Part shown: positions 42,678 to 51,517 of the stretch, piece after piece
Position numbering within the stretch: the first letter of the stretch is position 1
How the letters are laid out: each line of letters opens with the position of its first letter
NCBI RefSeq assembly: GCF_004135735.1
Contig: NZ_CP012670.1
Location: 3,989,501-4,053,500, forward strand
DNA length: 64,000 bases
Direction: 5' to 3'
Source of the DNA: Sorangium cellulosum
GTDB lineage: Bacteria > Myxococcota_A > Polyangia > Polyangiales > Polyangiaceae
The notes under the pieces: generated by a model
Told to the model about the DNA's origin: nothing
Database searches by the model: none
Seen by the model: the letters and a program-made list of their open reading frames with translations, nothing else
Program-made: the position numbers and the translations under genes

Positions 42678-43527
42678 GACGTCGAGCCCCGTTCCCGACA
42701 ACACCGCCGTCCGCGTCGCGCTGTGGCGCGCGCTCCACGTGCTGGCCGATCCGGCGCCGCACGTGTTCGAGGACACGATCGGCCTCGCCCTCGCGGCGCC
42801 GGACGCCGACTGGCAGGAGCGGCGGGACATGAGCCCGTTCACGCGGCCCTTCCGCGCCTCCATCGTGGCGCGCGCGCGCTTCGTTGAAGATCTCCTCGAG
42901 GAGCGAGCTGCCCGGGGTGTCGCGCAGTACGTCATCCTCGGAGCGGGCCTCGACACCTTCGCTCAGCGGCGGCCAGGGCTCGCCTCCCGCCTGCGTGTGT
43001 TCGAGGTCGATCAGCCGGGGCCCCAGGCGTGGAAGCGCCAGCGCCTCGTCGACCTCGGCTTCGGCGTCCCGTCGTTCCTTCGTCTCGTGCCGGTCGACTT
43101 CGAGCGCGGCGACGCGTGGCTTCCGCGGCTGGCGGCGTCAGGCTTCGACGCGAAGCAGCCGGCGCTCGTGGCCTCCACCGGCGTCAGCATGTACCTCACG
43201 AAGGACGCCATCGCGGCCACGCTGCGCCAGATCGCGGCGCTCGCGCCGGGCACCACGCTGGTCATGTCGTTCATGCTGCCGATCGAGCTCGCGGACCCGG
43301 ACGTACGGCCCGGGATCGCGGCAGCGGCGAGGGGCGCACGCGCGAACGGCACGCCGTTCGTCAGCTTCTTCACGCCGGAGGAGATGCTCGCGCTGGCGCG
43401 CGAAGCCGGCTTCCGGGACGTGGCGCACGTGTCGGCGGCGGCCCTCGCCGGGCGCTACTTCGCCGGTCGGGCCGATGGCCTTCGCCCGCCGAACAACTCG
43501 GAGGAGCTGCTCGTCGCGACGACGTAG
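42670..43527 (+). CDS. SAM-dependent methyltransferase, LCMT/TIGR00027 type
   Basis: 285 residues. YVILGAGLDTFAQRRP is motif I, RVFEVDQPGPQAWKRQRL motif II, and VASTGVSMYLTKDAIAATLRQIA the later conserved block of the leucine-carboxyl-methyltransferase-like family widespread in actinobacteria and myxobacteria. A small-molecule O-methyltransferase is expected. It is the last gene of the RHH-VOC-methyltransferase operon; possibly a detoxification or tailoring unit controlled by the RHH protein. Confidence 0.9.
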   Translation: MAETSSPVPDNTAVRVALWRALHVLADPAPHVFEDTIGLALAAPDADWQERRDMSPFTRPFRASIVARARFVEDLLEERAARGVAQYVILGAGLDTFAQRRPGLASRLRVFEVDQPGPQAWKRQRLVDLGFGVPSFLRLVPVDFERGDAWLPRLAASGFDAKQPALVASTGVSMYLTKDAIAATLRQIAALAPGTTLVMSFMLPIELADPDVRPGIAAAARGARANGTPFVSFFTPEEMLALAREAGFRDVAHVSAAALAGRYFAGRADGLRPPNNSEELLVATT

Positions 43528-43538
43528 CGCGGCCGCGG

Positions 43539-44321
43539 TCAGCGCTCGTGACGCCTCTCCTCGACGTGGTGCCGCCGCCGCTCCACGCGAGGCTTCTTCG
43601 TCGGCCTGGCCGGGGTCGCCGGCCTCGCCGCCGCCCCCGCCCTGACCGTCGCGCCCGCCTTCACCGTCGCCCCCGCCCTGACCGTGGCCGCAGGCCGAGC
43701 CGGGGTCGCCGGCCGGGCCGCGGGCGCGCGGTGCACGTGGCCGCGGCGCGCGGGGGCCGGGTGCACGTGGCCGCGGCGCGCGGGGGCCGGGTGCACGTGG
43801 CCGCGGCGCGCGGGGGCCGGGTGCACGTGGCCGCGGCGCGCGGGGGCCGGGTGCACGTGGCCGCGGCGCGCGGGGGCCGGGTGCACGTGGCCGCGGCGCG
43901 CGGGGTCGCGATGCACGTGCTGGCGGTGGTGGTGAGGGGCTCGGCGCCGGTCGAAGTCGACGCGGTAGTGGACCAGCGCGCGCGGCTCGTCGCGGTAGTA
44001 GACCCAGCCGTGGCGCGTCGGATAGTACCAGCGGCCGTCCACGTAGTAGACGTAGGTCCCGCGGTAGTACACGCGCGGGTAGGTCTCGATGTAGGCCGGC
44101 GCCGCTGCGACGTGAACGACCGGCTCCTCGTACACCGTGACCTCCTGGTAGGTGACGGGCGCGGGCGCGGCGGCCCTGGTGTGGACTTCCGCAGCGCACC
44201 CGGTCGCGCCGAGGAGCGCGAGCGCGACGAGCGCGGCCAGCACGGCGAGCCTGCTGCGCTGCGGGGCATGCGCGGTGGCGCTGCGGGACGAGGGTTCGAG
44301 GACTGCCACGTTCATCTCCAT
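43539..44321 (-). CDS. Lipoprotein with Tyr-rich domain and His-rich repeats
   Basis: 260 residues. Signal with lipobox LLGATGC, then a domain with YYRGTYVYYVDGRWYYPTRH and GWVYYRDEPRALVHY, seen in other proteobacterial envelope lipoproteins, then DPARRGHVHPAPARRGHVH: six ten-residue units APARRGHVHP coded by a 30-bp repeat. The tail is Ala/Thr/Val then basic (KKPRVERRRHHVEERRH). The regularly spaced His pairs could bind Ni, Zn or Cu or nucleic acid; not shown. ATG 44321 is chosen; 44315 is in frame. The last bases lie 11 bp from the convergent methyltransferase stop. Confidence 0.75.
   Translation of the reverse strand: MEMNVAVLEPSSRSATAHAPQRSRLAVLAALVALALLGATGCAAEVHTRAAAPAPVTYQEVTVYEEPVVHVAAAPAYIETYPRVYYRGTYVYYVDGRWYYPTRHGWVYYRDEPRALVHYRVDFDRRRAPHHHRQHVHRDPARRGHVHPAPARRGHVHPAPARRGHVHPAPARRGHVHPAPARRGHVHPAPARRGHVHRAPAARPATPARPAATVRAGATVKAGATVRAGAAARPATPARPTKKPRVERRRHHVEERRHER
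43734..43905 (-). repeat. 30-bp tandem repeat coding the APARRGHVHP units
   Basis: Five nearly identical 30-bp units with diverged copies at both ends. Unit identity is close to total, which means recent expansion or gene conversion within the gene. Confidence 0.93.
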
Positions 44322-44578
44322 GGGGTTCACAGAAGCAACTGCGGTGCCACTCGGCGGCCCGGGCGGCCGGCGCCTGCGCCTGGCAGCGCGCCTGCTCCTG
44401 GTATAGCGCTTGCTGACACTTCGCGCATCGGCGCGACGGCGCCAGACCTGGATGAGACGTGAGCCGGGCGCGCGCCTCGCGCCTCGCGCCTCGAGGCAGC
44501 CGTGCACGGGCCCGCGCATCGCCCCGGGCGCGTCGGGCGATGGCCGCGATGCCCATCGCCTCTCGCCCGGTCATGGTG

Positions 44579-44998
44579 TCAGAAGACGTAGACGCTCTTG
44601 GGGATGAACGGCAGCGGGCTCAGGCCGCTCTCCGCGAAGACGGGGTATGGGTAGCCGATGCAGTCCTCGTTCATGAATATCGCGGCGGCGGCGCCGTTGG
44701 TGTTGTAGGCAGAGTGAGCCCTTCCTTCCCAGCCGTGCTCCGGGAGGTTGACGCACGTGCCCACCTGCGGGTTCAGCGCCCGGACGTTGAAGATCTCCCC
44801 GCCGTAGCCCTCCTCCTCGAAGAGGCAGAGGACGTTATCGAACGGGCACGGAACGGGGTCCTCCTCCTGCGCCGAGGCCACCTCGGGGAGCAGCAGGCCT
44901 GCCCCCGCGAGGAGGCCGACGCCCACCAGGGCGCGCAGGCCCAGGGAGGGGGACGGCGTGAGACGACGGAGGTTCTGAACGCGATCGAGCCAGTGCAT
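44579..44998 (-). CDS. Secreted peptidase-inhibitor I36/crystallin-like protein
   Basis: 139 residues. A twin-basic N-terminus and hydrophobic core end at a likely signal peptidase site VASAQ. The mature part has CLFEEEGYGGEIFNV, CVNLPEHGWEGRAHSAYN and AAIFMNEDCIGYP, the beta/gamma-crystallin-like pattern of the I36 inhibitor family (Streptomyces metalloprotease inhibitor). Four Cys could form two disulfides. ATG 44998 has GGAGGAGG upstream. Neighbour of the GH53 gene on the same strand, 207 bases apart. Confidence 0.8.
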   Translation of the reverse strand: MHWLDRVQNLRRLTPSPSLGLRALVGVGLLAGAGLLLPEVASAQEEDPVPCPFDNVLCLFEEEGYGGEIFNVRALNPQVGTCVNLPEHGWEGRAHSAYNTNGAAAAIFMNEDCIGYPYPVFAESGLSPLPFIPKSVYVF

Positions 44999-45205
44999 GG
45001 GGTTTCCTCCTCCTGCCCACCCATGGGCAGGTGCTGCGGAGGCAGCAAACAGCGGAGGCTGCTCGTGCATTCCCGATGGCCACCGCGGACACTCCCTCGA
45101 CCTGGCACGAGGTGATCGTCGGCTGATGAGCCGCCTCCGCGGCCCGCTTCAGGGGGTGCTGGAGGTCCTCGTGTCGCGGGGGATGGCGTGATCCGCAGCT
45201 CGACG

Positions 45206-46564
45206 TCATTCCAGGCCGAAGCTCGCCTTGATGGCGTCGAACTCCGCGAAGTCGTCGCTGTTGGCCCTGTACGTACCGCCCTGCTGCGTGAAGAGGGACG
45301 AGCCCCATGAGCCGCTCTGCGTCGGCTCCCAGAAGAACGTGCCGAGGCCTCTGCCGTCCGGCAGGTCGCGCATGATCTGATTGGCCTTCGTGCGCTCGGG
45401 GTTGTATTCCGCGATCGCGAACGACAGATCCGGGAATGTCTCGGCCAGGGTATTGAACGTGTTCTGCCACACCGCGGGCTGGCCCTGAAATGCCGTGTAG
45501 CAGGAGAGCCCGAGGACGTCGAACGCGACGCCTCGCGTCTTGGCGCTGTTGACCCACCACGTGACGCCGTTGACGTCCTCGGTGTTCTCGACGTGCAGCA
45601 TGATCTTGATCGTGTCGTCGACCTCCTTGACCCCGGCGATGCCTGCCTTGAGCAGGGCGGCCAGGTTGTCCCAGTTCTGGTTCGTCGCCCGCCCGGTGAG
45701 GCCTTTCGGGTTGACGACCGAGTTGTTGCCCCAGCAGTCCGTGTCCGCGGCCGGCACATGGATCAGCATGCCCGGCGTGATCTCGTTGCCGATCTGCACC
45801 ATGTCCGGGCGCGCGCCCGCGGTGACGAGCGCGGCGACGACGTCCTTCGTGTAGGCCTTCAAGAGGCCCGCCATCTCGTCGATCGACTGGGCGTCCCGCC
45901 AGGCCTCGGGGATGATCTGCTTGCCAGGATCGGCCCAGGTGTCGCTATAGTGGAAGTCGAGCAGGAACCCCATGCCCGCCTCCTTGATCTGCTTGCCGAA
46001 CTCGATCGTGTGGTCCTTGTCGCAGTAGGTCTCCGACTTCGCGCAAGAGCCGCCGGTGCCGAAGGCATATCCGTACGATGTGCCCGGATCCACGAATGTC
46101 CGGAGCCGGATGTAGTTGAATCCATGGTTCTTCAGCAGCTCGAGTATCCCTTTTTCGTTTCCGTCCGTGTCCGTGTAAGTCGCGCCGTTGTCGATCGCCT
46201 CCTGGACGCTGGAGATATCAGCGCCCAAGATGAAGGGGGGGTCGAACGCGGGCATGCCGCCCATTCCGCCGGTCCCGGCGCCGCCGACTCCGCCGGTTCC
46301 GGCGCTGCCCGTTCCGCCGGTCCCGGCGCTGCCCATGCCCTCCGAAGCGGAAGAGGACGAGCTCGTTGCGCCGGATGCGCCTCCCCCGCTCGAGATCCCG
46401 GCCGTCGCGCTGCCGCCGCCTCCCCCCGAAGTGGCTCCCCCCTGACCAGCGCCGCCGGGATCATTGCCACCCGGGCTTGGCTCGGTGCAGTGACAGAGAA
46501 AAAATGGGATGATGAGCGCGCCAATCGTCGCGTAGGACGGTACGGTGGAGCGAAATGTGGACAT
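45206..46564 (-). CDS. GH53 endo-beta-1,4-galactanase lipoprotein
   Basis: 452 residues. Signal ending in FFLCHC (lipobox-like), a Gly/Ser/Thr linker of about 85 residues (GTGGTGSAGTGGVGG), then a GH53 barrel: FILGADISSVQEAIDNG, NYIRLRTFVDPG, GFLLDFHYSDTWADPGKQ, MVQIGNEITPGML (acid/base Glu), and FAIAEYNPE (nucleophile Glu). It hydrolyses beta-1,4-galactan side chains of pectin at the cell surface. Gly/Thr-rich linkers are typical in soil myxobacteria. Starts at ATG 46564. Confidence 0.93.
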   Translation of the reverse strand: MSTFRSTVPSYATIGALIIPFFLCHCTEPSPGGNDPGGAGQGGATSGGGGGSATAGISSGGGASGATSSSSSASEGMGSAGTGGTGSAGTGGVGGAGTGGMGGMPAFDPPFILGADISSVQEAIDNGATYTDTDGNEKGILELLKNHGFNYIRLRTFVDPGTSYGYAFGTGGSCAKSETYCDKDHTIEFGKQIKEAGMGFLLDFHYSDTWADPGKQIIPEAWRDAQSIDEMAGLLKAYTKDVVAALVTAGARPDMVQIGNEITPGMLIHVPAADTDCWGNNSVVNPKGLTGRATNQNWDNLAALLKAGIAGVKEVDDTIKIMLHVENTEDVNGVTWWVNSAKTRGVAFDVLGLSCYTAFQGQPAVWQNTFNTLAETFPDLSFAIAEYNPERTKANQIMRDLPDGRGLGTFFWEPTQSGSWGSSLFTQQGGTYRANSDDFAEFDAIKASFGLE

Positions 46565-47000
46565 CGTGCCACCATCTTACCCGAGCCCGACCGCCAGTGT
46601 CATCGGATGGATTCACCGCGGTCTCCCGGCGGAACGTACGGGTGAAGTGGCTCGGGCTATCGCCAAGCGCCGCCGCTGCGAGCGCACCTGGGAGTTCCAG
46701 CGCCGCGAAGACGCCGGCCGGGCCCCGCTCCGCGCCGAGACCGGCGCTCGACGCCTTCGGCGATGCCGTCCGCTCGCTCGACGCGGACGCGGGCGTCGCC
46801 GTCGCCGACCTCGGCGAGCGGCTCGGCCTGTCCGCGAGCGCCCTCAAGAAGACCGTCGACGAGCTCATCGAGCGCCGGGCGGCTGGTCGAAAAGAAGAAG
46901 CGGCCGCGCGTCGTGGCGTATATCGCGGAGGTCGGTGAAGCGGATGGCGCGTCGATCGAGAAAAACCATGGCCTTCATCTGGTTGTCCCCGCGATGACCC
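46565..47000 (+). pseudogene. Degenerate region with a helix-turn-helix-like fragment
   Basis: In one frame near 46735-46880 the translation LDAFGDAVRSLDADAG... continues as VAVADLGERLGLSASALKKTVDELIERR, which looks like a small DNA-binding domain. The continuation KKKRPRVVAYIAEVGEADGASIEKN is in another frame, so at least one indel splits it. No intact gene is supported here. It precedes another frameshifted gene. Confidence 0.4.
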
Positions 47001-48908
47001 ATGCCTGGCTCAGGAGGTGGCCGGTCTCCGGACTTCGGCCAGCGAATCTACCTCGTGCGCGCGAGCCACGCGCCGGACGATCCCGCCCGGGTACGCCTCG
47101 AGCGCGTCCCGCTCCTGTTCGCCCTGTCCGCCATCGATGCTCGCCGGAATGAGGACCTCTACGTCCTTCAGGATATCTACTGCGAGTTCACCCTCTGCGG
47201 CCGGTCGAGCTTGCACCAGCAGGACCACCGAGTGCTCCGCGCTCGGGTCGCCGAGCGGGTGCGACGAGCGCTGGAACACGGCGACCTCGTCGCATTTCGC
47301 GAGATCCATTCCAGCGCGTCCGTCGCGCCCCGATGCGCGGGAGCCGGCGGATCGCACGGCGCATCGACGGCGTCGCCGCCGCCCCGCTCTCCCGAGGCGG
47401 AGACGGAGCTCTCGTTCTACGAGATCGTCCTGCTGGACGAGCTCGAGACTCCGATCGTCGGCGTGAGCTTGCGGGTGAGCACCCCCGCCGGGGAGGTCGT
47501 ACGGCGAACGGACGCGAGCGGCCGCGTACGCGTCGACCGCGTGCCGCCGGGTTGGGGAAGCGCAGCGATCGCCGATGCCGGGGAGCTCGTCAGGGCGCTC
47601 GCGGGCCGGGAGCGCAGCCCGCGCCGGACAGCGCCGTTGCCGCGGGGGGACACATGGCACGTGCGTGTCCCGGGCCGCATCGGCGACGCCGTGAGCCTCC
47701 CCGACGCCGAGCCCCAGAAGCTCCTGCTCGTGACGCGCACCGACCTCGTTCATGTCGCCCAGGCATCCCCCTGGCCCGCCCTGTCGCTGCTCGACCCGGC
47801 GGGGCCATGGCAGCTCACCCCCGCCGAGGAGCGCGCGATGCTCGCGCTCCTCTCCGCCGCGACGGGCGCAGAGGCCGTCCTGCAGCGGGTCGCACCGGCG
47901 CCCCCGCCGATGCGCGCGGGTCGTCCTGAAGGCCACGTTCACGGCGTCGTTCGGCGCGGTCGGCAGCATCGGCCCGATGCGCCATCCCGTGCTTCAGGTG
48001 GAGCAACCCTACGACGTCGTCGCGGGGGGAACGATGCTCCAGGCAGCGAACATCCCGGCCTACGTGAAGAGCCGCCCTCTCGTCGACACGAAGGTCATGG
48101 CCAACGTGAACGGCGCCGCGCTCGTCCAGATCCGGACGGAGTTCGTCCACATCACGCCGTTCTGGATGGCGTACGCCGCCTACGCGTCCGAGTACGTCGC
48201 CGATCACCGGCCCGGCGATCCCGAGCTCGTCGCCCTCGGCTACACCGGCGGCAGGCCGCTCATCTGGTTTGCCACCGTTCCCGCCGCGTGCGCCGCGCCG
48301 CCGGCGCCCGGGGTCGGCTGCCTCGTGTTCTTCCGGCCCGAGAGCTACGCTTACACGCGCGTCGACGAGGCCAGCCACTCGATGTTCGGGCTCAACCGGT
48401 ATCTGCTCAAGCCGGTGGACGATCCGAAGGCAAGTTTCTGGAAGCGCGACCTCTAGGCCGTCTCGGCGTCATGGGCTACAGCGCCGGCGGGCTGTCGATG
48501 TGGGCCGCCCTCGCCAGCAACAAACAGCGGGTCTCCGAGGTGTATGCGTTCGATGCGCGGGGCACGCCCGCCAAGGCGGGCGCCGTGATCCAGTGGTTCA
48601 ATGCGCGGAGCGACACGGTTCTGCGGATGAGCGGGGGCTACCAGCTCGCCGCGAACGAGGGGATCCGGCTCAGCATCGAGAAGCTCGCAGGTGGCCCTGT
48701 ATCGCGGGTGACCGCGACGCCGCCGGACAGGAAGGCATATGCGGCGGGCAGCAATCCGCTCTGGGATCATGTGATCACCCACTACCCGGACTTGCGCGAG
48801 CAGGCCGGCTACTGGCACCAATTCGCGATCTTCGGCGGCTATGTCGCCGTTCCCGGCTCGTTCACCCTGACCTTTCTGCAGCAGTTCCTGCAGGACTCGC
48901 TGTTTTGA
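47001..48908 (+). pseudogene. Frameshifted gene: N-terminal domain, Ig-like linker and alpha/beta hydrolase
   Basis: Three coding segments with good codon bias lie in two frames. 47001 to about 47920 encodes a domain starting RIYLVRASHAPDDP and an Ig/carboxypeptidase-regulatory-like part (LDELETPIVGVSLRVSTPAGEVVR). About 47925-48456 continues in another frame (LKATFTASFGAVGSIGPM ... RYLLKPVDDPKASFWKRDL stop). About 48455-48908 returns to the first frame with GRLGVMGYSAGGLSMW, a GxSxG nucleophile elbow, through WHQFAIFGGYVA. The second join seems to lack sequence as well as change frame, so a deletion is likely. Family unknown; hydrolase assignment rests on the elbow motif. Confidence 0.6.
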
Positions 48909-49761
48909 TGCGCGCCGTCGTCTCTCCCGTGCTCGCTGCGCTCGCGGCGGTCCTCGCCGCAGGCCAGCCGGGTTGCCATCGAGATCGCCTGCCGCAGGGC
49001 GACGCCTCGACGGGGGCGCTGCCCTCGTCGGCGAGCGCGGCGGCGGCGTCGCCGTCGCCTGCCGGGAGCAACGCTGCGGCCGGCGGCGCCATGGGCCATC
49101 TCGATGCCGCACGCGCCGACGCCACCGGGGCTACCGGCCAGGGCGCGCCGCCGCCGTCGATCGGCGGTGCAGGGGCGGTGCGCCGGTGCCTGGAACGACC
49201 CCCGGCGCGGGTGCGCCGGCGGGCAGACCGTTCGACCAGGATGCCTGGCTGGCCGCGCGCGGCGTCGCGTGGCGTCCCGACGCCTCGTGCTGGTCGACCC
49301 TCGCCACGAGCCCGCCCCGGCGCATCCACGTGTGCTCATGCCACGAGGCGCTCAGCCTGCCCGAGATCGAGCTGATGGTGTGCTCGCGCGCGCGCGAGCC
49401 GGACGCCGCGGAGGGGCCGTTCGTGACGCACACGGTCCTCTATGCGCCGCGGGGCGGCGCGCTCGAGGCCGTGCTCGACGTGCCGACCGGCGCGATGCTC
49501 GACGACTGCCCGCCGCGATCTCCGATCCCTTGCAGGGTGGCGCTCGAGCTCCGGGTCGAGCGGGGCGCGATCCATCTGGAGGAGAAGTCGGGGGCCGCCT
49601 CCGCGTGCGGCCACCCGGGGATCATGTCGAGCAGGCCCATCCCGGGCGCCTCCGGCTGGAACAGCGCCTCCGGGCAGCGCGCGCGCGCCGCGTACCGGCG
49701 TGTCTGCGGCGCCCGCGGACGGTACGGCTGGGAGCGCGGCATGCTGCGCCGGGCGCCGTGA
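48908..49761 (+). pseudogene. Frameshifted lipoprotein gene
   Basis: ATG 48908 overlaps the preceding stop (TGATG). The peptide begins MRAVVSPVLAALAAVLAAG and then QPGC, a lipoprotein-like signal, followed by a Ser/Ala/Gly linker. Near 49175-49195 coding shifts to the frame that reads GRPFDQDAWLAARGVAWRPD through CSCHEALSLPEIELMVC and GHPGIMSSRPIPGASGWNSA to the stop at 49761. One indel in the GC-rich stretch would explain it. The C-terminal domain has six Cys. Function unknown. Sequencing error is possible. Confidence 0.55.
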
Positions 49762-49942
49762 ACCTCCAGTCGGCCCACGCGCCCCCGGGGGATTCCGGCG
49801 AGCGCGCCGTGCTCGCCGAGCCCCGCGGCCGAGCCGACTTGCGGCGCTGAGCTCACGGTGGCGGATCGGGGGCGAGGGCGAGCGAGCTCGCGGGACCGAG
49901 GCGCACGAGCGCGGCCGGCAGCCGCCTGTCCGTGAGAGCGAG

Positions 49943-50445
49943 TTACTCCGTCTCGCTCGCGGACAGCTCGATGCCTGGCACTCCACAGGCCAGGCGCGCA
50001 CAGGAGGCGCAGATGCTGGCCTCTGGTCCGGCGACAAGCTTCGATTCTGTTTCGGTCTTTCCGCAGAACGAGCAGGAGCTGGGCACCGCGGTTCTTGTCG
50101 CGAGCGCGATCCCGCCGTGACGGGGGCCGAGGTGGCCTCCGGGGCCGGCGAGCTCCTCGACGACGGTCATTGCAGCATACATCGACCGGATGGCCTCGCG
50201 CGTCGCTGCAAGGAGGCCTTGCGCGATGCTCGTGGCTCGAACGGAGGCGGCTTGCTCGCACGCCGCCTCTCTGCAGCATGTCAGCGTGGACCGGCGATGG
50301 TGGCGCTCAAGAAATCCTGGTAGTGCGTCAGCGCCTTGCGTCCGAGGCGCAGGTCCTTCGTCGCACGCTCGAGATGCTCGGTCACGGCACCGCGTGCGAC
50401 CTGGACAAGGTCTTGAACTGCCCTGATCTCATCATCGAGTGTCAT
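49943..50445 (-). pseudogene. Split gene with a ClpX-type C4 zinc finger
   Basis: ATG 50445 (after GGGAGAAGG) starts MTLDDEIRAVQDLVQ... and stops after 54 residues at 50281. In the next frame the sequence goes on as EAACEQAASVRATSIAQGLL...MYAAMTVVEELAG and ends with SCSFCGKTETESKLVAG and SICASCARLACG, the C-X2-C...C-X2-C zinc finger of ClpX N-domains. One inserted base near 50284 would join them to a protein of about 165 residues without an ATPase part. Proteins with only this finger are probably adaptors or sensors. Alternatively two overlapping small genes. Confidence 0.55.
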
Positions 50446-51072
50446 GTCGCGAGCCTTCTCCCAGGCGTCGCGCTACCTGCTCAAATGCGAGGGTGCGGAC
50501 CGTGTCCGGTGCCGGGGAGGCAGCTGCGCTGCCCGGTGTGGACCGCCACCGGTTCCGGGGAAGCAGCTGCGCTGCCCGGTGCGGACCGTGTCCGGTGCCG
50601 GGGAAGCAGCTGCGCTGCCCGGTGCGGACCGTGTCCGGTGTCGGGGAGGCAGCTGCGCTGCCCGGTGCGGACCGTGTCCGGTGCCAGGGAGGCAGCTGCG
50701 CTGCCCGGTGCGGACCGTGTTCCGGTTCCGGGGAGGCAGCTGCGCTGCCCGGTGCGGACCGTGTTCCGGTTCCGGGAGGCAGCTGCGCTGCCCGGTGCGG
50801 GCCGCCTCCGGTTGCCGGGGAAGCAGCTGCGCTGCCCGGCGCGGACCGCGTCCGGTTCCGGGGAAGCAGCTGCGCTGCCCGGCGCGGACCGCCCCCGGTG
50901 CCGGGGAGGCCGCTGCGCTGCCCGGCGCGGACCGTCTCCGGTACCGCGCGGACGTTACCGCGTGCCCTTGCATCTCCGGCTCGCGGGCTTACCTCATCGC
51001 GTGATCCCGGCCCCCACCCAGCGCTTGGGCCAGGGCCATGGGTCGGAAAGGAACCCGAAAGGAATTCACGCC
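50446..51072. other. Non-coding stretch occupied by the 43-bp repeat array
   Basis: Apart from the array, about 110 bases remain at 50960-51072, which should contain the promoter and ribosome site of the gene at 51073. Confidence 0.6.
50493..50957 (+). repeat. 43-bp tandem repeat, ten to eleven copies
   Basis: The word cagctgcgctgcccgg recurs at 50521, 50564, 50607, 50650, 50693, 50737, 50780, 50824, 50867 and (variant) 50910, that is every 43 or 44 bases. Copies differ mainly in the segment between gaccg and ggg. There are no unique spacers, so it is not a CRISPR array. The unit length is not a multiple of three, yet several frames stay open through the array. Confidence 0.95.
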
Positions 51073-51372
51073 ATGCGCGCCGTCGACCGCCTCGATGCTG
51101 AGAACACGACCGTCGTCCCCTCCGAAGGTGGCGGAGGAGCCCCGTCCGGGAACGAGAAGGCCGTCGAGCAATCCTGGTCCGACGTCATGCGCCTCCTGGA
51201 GCAGGCGGCCGCCATCGCCGCCGCGCGTGGATGCGATCCGCAGTCGTTCACCGGCGCCGCCTTCACGGCCTACGTGGCCAAGAACCCGGCCTTCCGTCAG
51301 TGGCTCGAGACCATGCAGCTCGCCCACCAGCTCGAGCGCCTGCGGCGGGAGGGGCGCATCGGCGTCGCCTGA
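51073..51372 (+). CDS. Small helical hypothetical protein
   Basis: 99 residues from ATG 51073 (AAAGGAATTC upstream). A flexible N-terminus of 30 residues is followed by helices WSDVMRLLEQAAAIAAARG, SFTGAAFTAYVAKNPAFRQWLETMQLAHQLERLRREG. No family is recognised. The last codons run into a 24-bp tandem repeat. It is convergent with the CBS-domain gene. Confidence 0.6.
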   Translation: MRAVDRLDAENTTVVPSEGGGGAPSGNEKAVEQSWSDVMRLLEQAAAIAAARGCDPQSFTGAAFTAYVAKNPAFRQWLETMQLAHQLERLRREGRIGVA

Positions 51373-51509
51373 AGCGGGCCACCCCGGGTCGCCTGAAGCG
51401 GGCCACCCCGGGTCGCCTGAAGCGGGCCACCCCGGGTCGCCTGAAGCGGGTCACCCCGGGTCGCCTGAAGCGGGCCACCCCGGGTCGCCTGAAGCGGGCC
51501 ACCCCGGGG
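51366..51509 (+). repeat. 24-bp tandem repeat, six copies, over a stop codon
   Basis: Unit cgcctgaagcgggccacccc plus gggt, at 51366, 51390, 51414, 51438, 51462 and 51486, with one substitution in the fourth. The first unit contains the TGA of the gene ending at 51372. The array fills the gap between two convergent genes and could act as a transcription roadblock. Confidence 0.95.
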
Positions 51510-51517
51510 TCGCCACC

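Noticed and set aside
50493-50957. CRISPR array
   Set aside because: Repeats are contiguous 43-bp units with small variations, no unique spacers and no cas gene nearby.
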